From NCBI RefSeq assembly GCF_900637295.1, contig NZ_LR134363.1:1736001-1800000 (forward strand): 64,000 nt of DNA, in the 5' to 3' direction. Positions 59,841 through 64,000 of this stretch are shown here, in pieces; positions within the stretch are counted from its first letter, which is position 1, and the number at the start of each line of letters is the position of its first letter. The stretch is from Actinomyces slackii (lineage in GTDB: Bacteria; Actinomycetota; Actinomycetes; Actinomycetales; Actinomycetaceae). The notes under the pieces were generated by a model, which had not been told where the DNA came from, did not search any database, and saw only the letters and a program-made list of their open reading frames with translations. Made by a program: the position numbers and the translations under genes.

Positions 59841-60323
59841 TCACAGGCCCGGATCGGGCAGGTCCTCCAGCCGCACTAGGTGCCGATCGCTGATCTGCTC
59901 GACCTTGGCCACGCGCCTGCGGTACTTGGGCTCGTCCAGGAAGTCGGTGGTCATCCACACCCGCACGATTTCCAGGGCGATGGCCGAGCCGATGATCTTG
60001 CCCCCCAGGCACAGCACATTGGAGTCGGTGTGCTCCCGGGCGAGTCCCGCGCAGAAGGGATCCTGGCACACCACCGCTGTCAGCCCATGCACCCGATTGG
60101 CGATGAGGGCAGAGCCGTAGCCGACGCCGTCCACGAAGATCCCGCGCTCAGCCTGCCCTCGCGCCACCGCGAGGGCGGCTGGGTAGACATGATCGGACAG
60201 GTCCGCGGCCTGGGTGCCTGGAGCCCCGAAGTCACTGGTCGTGTGCCCCTGGTCCTCGAGCCAGGCCGCGATCTCACGCTTGAGCGGGTAGCCGGCATGG
60301 TCACTGGCGAGCGCGATATGCAT
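59841..60323 (-). CDS. RpiB/LacA/LacB-family sugar-phosphate isomerase
   Basis: 160 residues. Fold and phosphate sites fit (ALASDHAGYPLKREI, ANRVHGLTAVVC, AREHTDSNVLCLGGKIIG). The catalytic cysteine of E. coli RpiB (in ICGTGIG) is aspartate here (FVDGVGYGSALIANR), as in LacA-type or erythrulose-phosphate isomerase-like members, and there is no mycobacterial-type GSGNGEQ glutamate. So ribose-5-phosphate isomerase is not secure; the substrate is some aldose/ketose phosphate. A TATGCT -10 (complement of 60330-60335) is 6 nt before the ATG. Ends 4 nt from fhs. Confidence 0.85.
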   Translation of the reverse strand: MHIALASDHAGYPLKREIAAWLEDQGHTTSDFGAPGTQAADLSDHVYPAALAVARGQAERGIFVDGVGYGSALIANRVHGLTAVVCQDPFCAGLAREHTDSNVLCLGGKIIGSAIALEIVRVWMTTDFLDEPKYRRRVAKVEQISDRHLVRLEDLPDPGL

Positions 60324-60509
60324 GTGATGAGCATAACGTGCCGGTGGCAGGCTGTGGTCGACTTCAGTGTGTGGGCACCATTCCTTCGAGGGTCGGGACG
60401 GTGCGCGTCTGGTGGGTCAGGCGAACAGCATGGAGTGTTGCTCTACATGTCAGCAGGTGCAGGCAGTAAGACTAAGAGGCTGCGTGGATTGATGGGCGAG
60501 GCGAAGGGG

Positions 60510-60537
60510 TGGACAGGCGGGAGGTCACGAGTATATT
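60510..60537 (+). promoter_or_regulatory. Promoter of the lipoprotein-secreted protein operon
   Basis: TGGACA (60510-60515), a 16-nt spacer and TATATT (60532-60537). This is the closest match to a standard housekeeping promoter in the window. The leader is about 33 nt long with the ribosome-binding site GGGAGGAG. Confidence 0.6.
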
Positions 60538-60576
60538 ACGGCGAGGTTCGTGTCTCCGATCCTTGGGAGGAGCGTC

Positions 60577-61275
60577 ATGAGCGCATCATCCGCGTCATCG
60601 CAGCGAGGACTGGCCGTCGCGGCGACAGCCGCTCTGGCCGCCAGTCTTGTGGCCTGCTCATCCGGGCAGAACGCCGGTTCCGAGGCATCACTGCCCAGCT
60701 ACAACCCCTCCGCCAACCCATCAGCCTCCGCCGGCCCCTCAGGAGCACCAGTCTCGACCGGTGCCTCCTCCGCGGCGTCAGGCGACTCCAGTGCGGCTAC
60801 CGCGACCATCACTGCCGAAGAGCTCTCCCAACCCGACATCGAGTACACCGTCACCGGCATTCCGGAGGACCTCAGTGCAGAGCAGGTCGAGGTTCTCAAG
60901 GCTTACGTCACCTATGACGCGCGCACCTGGCAGGGGGCGAGGGAGGTCAGCGGAATCGAGAGCATTGAACCGCTGATGACCGGCACCGTTCTGGACAACT
61001 ACCGTTCATTCTACAGCGAGTTGCAGTCCTCCGGGACTCATTATGAGGGCTCGTATACGGCCGAGGTCCTCTCGGTTGATGTCGCCCAGGGCGGTGATGA
61101 GGCAACGGTGCAGACCTGCAGCGATTACACTCGCATGAAGCGAGTCGATGAGACGGGTCAGGAAGTCCAGCGAACGGATGGATCCACATATGAGTTGGAT
61201 CAGATCGTTATGAGCAATGTAGGGGGTAAATGGATCGTTCTCAGTATCGACGGAGGGTCGGTGGAGACATGCTGA
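60577..61275 (+). CDS. Secreted lipoprotein of unknown function
   Basis: 232 residues from the ATG at 60577, which has GGGAGGAG 4 nt upstream. A signal peptide ends in the lipobox SLVAC (Cys at about 26). A Ser/Pro/Ala-rich spacer (about 27-70) leads to a domain of about 160 residues (ELSQPDIEYTVTGIPEDLSAEQVEVLKAYVTYDARTW to the end). The latter resembles the NTF2-like extracytoplasmic domains of actinobacterial lipoproteins (a strand-rich part with YTAEVLSVDVAQGGDEATVQTCSDYT), though I cannot name a family. Translationally coupled to the next gene. Confidence 0.8.
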   Translation: MSASSASSQRGLAVAATAALAASLVACSSGQNAGSEASLPSYNPSANPSASAGPSGAPVSTGASSAASGDSSAATATITAEELSQPDIEYTVTGIPEDLSAEQVEVLKAYVTYDARTWQGAREVSGIESIEPLMTGTVLDNYRSFYSELQSSGTHYEGSYTAEVLSVDVAQGGDEATVQTCSDYTRMKRVDETGQEVQRTDGSTYELDQIVMSNVGGKWIVLSIDGGSVETC

Positions 61276-62297
61276 TGCGCTTTCGACACATGTTCTCTTC
61301 GCCCATGATGGCCGTCATGGCGTTCATTCTTCTTCTGTGTCAGAGTATTGGCACCCCGGCGCACGCTATGAGGACGAACTCCGGCGGGTCCTCTGAGGAG
61401 TCCGCTGATGGCTCGGTGACGATCACCGTCTCGGTGGAGTCGACGTCGGCCTCCGGTGGCTCATCGGGTGGTGGCGGCGGAGCGACCACCACCTCAGGCA
61501 GCGTGGAGACCACGGTCAAACCGATCTGCTACTACAAGCCCTCGTATACCAATGAGCAGGTCATCGAACTCTATGATGACCTCAAGGATCGGTTCAAATG
61601 GTCTGAGAAGACGCGGGATGAAAGGCGCAACAAGCTCTACCCGGGCGCGGAGTCCTACGTGGGTCAGGCCGGGCAGTGGTACAAGTCGTTCTGCGACCGA
61701 ACCCGCGCCGAGGATGACGAGCAATTCAGGGCGGCCGTCAAGGCCTTCGCACCAGGCCGTGTCTACGCGAAGTGGGTCCCCGCCGGCTCACCGCCTCCTA
61801 TCCCGCCCGTGGACGGCAAGACCCTGGCGCGGGCGGCCATGAAGGCCATCACCATCCCCCCGCCCACCATCGACCGCAATCCCCGCCTGGATGGCTCCGA
61901 GGCCACCGTCGTGGGCTATGAGACCTGGGTATGGGCCACGGGCGAGACTCCCAGCGAGGTTCGGGCCACCGCCACGGCCGGCACCTCCTCCGCCCAGGTC
62001 ACGGCCGCCTCCACCGGCCTGAAGCTGGAGGCCCCGGACAGCCAGGCCACGTGCACCGGATTCGGCCGGCCCTGGACCTCCGACCTGCCGAGCAACGCGA
62101 CCAGCAACTGCACCCTGGTCTTCACCCGCTCCAGCGCCCACCTGGGCGGGACCACGCCCCTGACCGTCTCGGTGAACTACCACACCACCTTCACCGCCTC
62201 GGACGGCACCAGCGGCGGACTGGGAGTAGTCTCCACCCGCACCGAGACCTCCATCCCCGTCGCCGAGGTCCAAACCCTCAACACCACCGACGACTGA
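61275..62297 (+). CDS. Secreted protein of unknown function
   Basis: 340 residues from the ATG at 61275, which overlaps the lipoprotein stop; an ATG at 61269 is the alternative. A signal peptide (MMAVMAFILLLCQSIGTPAHA) has a likely cut after AHA. Then a Gly/Ser linker, a middle part with CYYKPSYTNEQVIELYDDL and W/C residues, and a C-terminal beta-rich part (about 200-330, TVVGYETWVWATGETPSEV, three cysteines) like an Ig-type fold. Without a membrane anchor it may bind the lipoprotein outside the cell. Ends before a perfect hairpin. Confidence 0.75.
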   Translation: MRFRHMFSSPMMAVMAFILLLCQSIGTPAHAMRTNSGGSSEESADGSVTITVSVESTSASGGSSGGGGGATTTSGSVETTVKPICYYKPSYTNEQVIELYDDLKDRFKWSEKTRDERRNKLYPGAESYVGQAGQWYKSFCDRTRAEDDEQFRAAVKAFAPGRVYAKWVPAGSPPPIPPVDGKTLARAAMKAITIPPPTIDRNPRLDGSEATVVGYETWVWATGETPSEVRATATAGTSSAQVTAASTGLKLEAPDSQATCTGFGRPWTSDLPSNATSNCTLVFTRSSAHLGGTTPLTVSVNYHTTFTASDGTSGGLGVVSTRTETSIPVAEVQTLNTTDD

Positions 62298-62501
62298 ACC
62301 ACCCGGCCTCCAAGTCGGCCTGCAGCAGCGGGGGCTGGTTCGCCCCGGCGATCACCACCCCAGGGGGATGCCGTGGCCTGAGAATGGAGCAGCGGGCGTG
62401 AGGACTCTCCTGGACCATGAAGCGAGATTCGACACCTCAACTTCTGCAGGCCCTCATGCCCGCCACCGTGCAGCACCACATCCCACCTATCTGTGCACAC
62501 T

Positions 62502-62549
62502 CTGATCGTGGGGCTGGGTGCGGAATGCCGCACCCAGCCCCACGATCAG
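62502..62549. terminator. Bidirectional terminator between convergent operons
   Basis: Two perfectly complementary 22-nt arms (62502-62523 and 62528-62549) with the loop aatg. It separates the secreted-protein operon from the solute-binding protein gene on the other strand. Confidence 0.9.
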
Positions 62550-62579
62550 TCCCGTTGCGACGGCGGCTCCCGCCGGCCG

Positions 62580-64000
62580 CTACTCGGTGTGCGAGGAGGT
62601 CTCGAACAGGAGATTGACCTGCTCGTTGTACTCGGTGAGGGTTGAGGCCGGAACCCGGTCCGCCCAGACCGCATCGATGGCCGGGGTGACGATGGCCTTG
62701 ACGTCGGCGCCGAAGTAGGTCAGCGGGAAGTAGAAGGTCGTCCCGTTCTCCACATGCTGGGTGAAGGGCTCGGTGGGCAGCCCGGTCTTCTGGAAGACCT
62801 TGATCGCCTTGTCCGAGGAGGAGGAGATCGCCGGGAAGACCACCCCGGCCTCCGCCACGATGTCCTGGGCCTCAGCGGTGCCCAGGAAGGCCACCCACTT
62901 CGAGGCCGCCTCGATCTTCGTGGACTGCTTGGAGATGGAGTCCCCCAGCCCGTTGAACAGGGAGGCGGAGGAGCCGCTGGGGCCCACCGGGTTGGCGGCC
63001 ACACCCACATTGAGGTCCAACTGGGCGAAGGTGTTGAACATCCACGAGCCGTGGATGGACATGGCCACCTTGCCGGACCCGAGCTGGACGTCGGTGCTCG
63101 TGGCGTCGGAGAAGGCGCCGTTGGGATTCATGAAGCCCTTGTCGACCAGGCCGAAGTACCAGTCGAGGGTCTTGTGGAACTCCTTGTCGTCATACCGGTA
63201 GCGCGTCCCCCAGGTCTTCTTGTCCGTGTACAGCCAGTCATTGCCCATCGAGCCGGTGAAGGGGCTCCACTGGGTCTGGCCATCATTGGAGCCGGCATCC
63301 TGGATCCCGATGCCGTAGGTGGCGATGTGCTTGGGGTCGAAGCCCTTCTCATCCCCGCGCACGCCATTGCGGTCCACGGTCAGGCGGGCCAGGATCTTCT
63401 CGAAGGTGCCGCCGTCGTCGGGATTCCAGGACCAGGTGGCCAGGTCCTTCTCGGTCAGGCCCGCCTCGGCCACCATGTCCTTGTTGTAGAAGACAGCCTC
63501 GGTGTCCCAGTCCTTGGGGCAGCCGTACTGGTTGCCGTCCTCGCCCTTCCACAGGTCGATGAGGCCCTCCTGGAAGGCCTCCTCATCAACATCGGCCCAG
63601 GCGGCCTGCTTGTTGAGGGGCACCAGGACATCGAGGTCGACGAACTGGGCGAACTTGGCGATGTGGTCGGTGAAGACATCCGGGCCGGTGCCGGCGATGA
63701 AGCCGGCCGTCAGCTTGGTCCAGTAGTCATCCCAGCCGATCTGCGTGATGCGCACCGTGATGCCGGTCTTGGCCTTGAAGACCTCCGCGCACTTCTCGTA
63801 GGCGGGCTGCTGCCCGGCATCCCACAGCCAGTAATCGATCGTGTTGGGGTCGCCGGCCGAGCGCTGAGGGGAGCAGGCGCCAAGGGTGGCCGCGCCGGCC
63901 GCGGCGGTCAGGGCGCCCAGCGCGCCCAGGGCCGTGCGGCGGGTCAGTAGGGGGGCGGCCGTGTCGCGGCCGCGCGAGCGAGATGAAGGCAGGGGAGTCA
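62580..64000 (-). CDS. ABC sugar-type solute-binding lipoprotein (5' end at window edge)
   Basis: At least 472 residues; the frame is open to the edge, and the last bases of the window (TG on this strand) look like the end of an ATG or GTG start, so almost nothing is missing. The N-terminus has a twin-arginine-like TRRTALGALGALTAAAG and lipobox LGAC. The mature part is a family-1 binding protein (WLWDAGQQPAYEKCAEVFKAKTGI, FIAGTGPDVFTDH, CPKDWDTEAVFYNKDM, GKVAMSIHGSWM). The ligand is probably a sugar or oligosaccharide. No permease genes follow it here, so they would be upstream outside the window, or elsewhere. Confidence 0.9.
   Translation of the reverse strand, partial: TPLPSSRSRGRDTAAPLLTRRTALGALGALTAAAGAATLGACSPQRSAGDPNTIDYWLWDAGQQPAYEKCAEVFKAKTGITVRITQIGWDDYWTKLTAGFIAGTGPDVFTDHIAKFAQFVDLDVLVPLNKQAAWADVDEEAFQEGLIDLWKGEDGNQYGCPKDWDTEAVFYNKDMVAEAGLTEKDLATWSWNPDDGGTFEKILARLTVDRNGVRGDEKGFDPKHIATYGIGIQDAGSNDGQTQWSPFTGSMGNDWLYTDKKTWGTRYRYDDKEFHKTLDWYFGLVDKGFMNPNGAFSDATSTDVQLGSGKVAMSIHGSWMFNTFAQLDLNVGVAANPVGPSGSSASLFNGLGDSISKQSTKIEAASKWVAFLGTAEAQDIVAEAGVVFPAISSSSDKAIKVFQKTGLPTEPFTQHVENGTTFYFPLTYFGADVKAIVTPAIDAVWADRVPASTLTEYNEQVNLLFETSSHTE

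Overview
The window is a piece of a high-GC actinobacterial chromosome. Three things point to Actinomyces or a close relative in the Actinomycetaceae: the two conserved actinobacterial gene blocks described below, many TANNNT -10 elements placed only 6-7 nt before start codons (apparent leaderless mRNAs), and a host-glycan (sialic acid) operon. Assignment to genus is inference. Function calls come from reading motifs and recalled family features; no search was run.

Layout. 1-6194: 3' part of a sialic-acid operon on the + strand (oligopeptide-type ABC importer including a fused permease-ATPase, then nanA-nanK-nanE). 6450-10277: HU-type protein, an ABC exporter pair, and nagB, which continues the amino-sugar pathway. 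10454-12630: a DUF3039 protein translationally coupled to a DEAD-type helicase. 12641-20450: the block pncB / clpS-DUF2017-murI-metallo-hydrolase-DUF3054-like / rdgB-rph, in the same order as Mycobacterium tuberculosis Rv1330c to Rv1342c, but with a complete insertion sequence (14104-15485) between pncB and clpS. 20584-30727: mixed housekeeping and small genes (MhuD-like heme-degrading protein, DM13 protein, bcp, tRNA-Leu, two tRNA-Lys, ATP-grasp enzyme, YccF protein, amino-acid permease, homocysteine methyltransferase, Ski2-like helicase with DUF3516).

30929-43602 is the accessory region and the most interesting part: four AGCS sodium:amino-acid symporters in tandem, a fumarylacetoacetase-family protein, a MalY/PatB-type C-S lyase, a CE4-like deacetylase with two altered catalytic positions, a C45-type N-terminal-nucleophile acyltransferase, and a cytosolic regulator that fuses a LuxR/GerE DNA-binding domain to a LivJ-like ligand-binding domain. 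The deacetylase promoter carries an 8-bp inverted repeat flanking its -10 element. I infer a ligand-controlled amide or amino-acid scavenging module, inserted between the fumarylacetoacetase gene and gltX, which are neighbours in other actinobacteria.

43595-60323: gltX followed by tRNA-Gln and three tandem tRNA-Glu genes, RNase J, a PfkB kinase, and the conserved ftsK / capA / pgsA-cinA-clgR-DUF3046-recA-recX block with an SOS box before recA, then formate-tetrahydrofolate ligase and an RpiB/LacA-type isomerase. 60577-62297: an operon for a lipoprotein and a secreted protein of unknown function behind a strong-looking promoter. 62580-64000: a sugar-type solute-binding lipoprotein on the - strand, cut by the window edge. 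Most convergent gene pairs are separated by strong hairpins.
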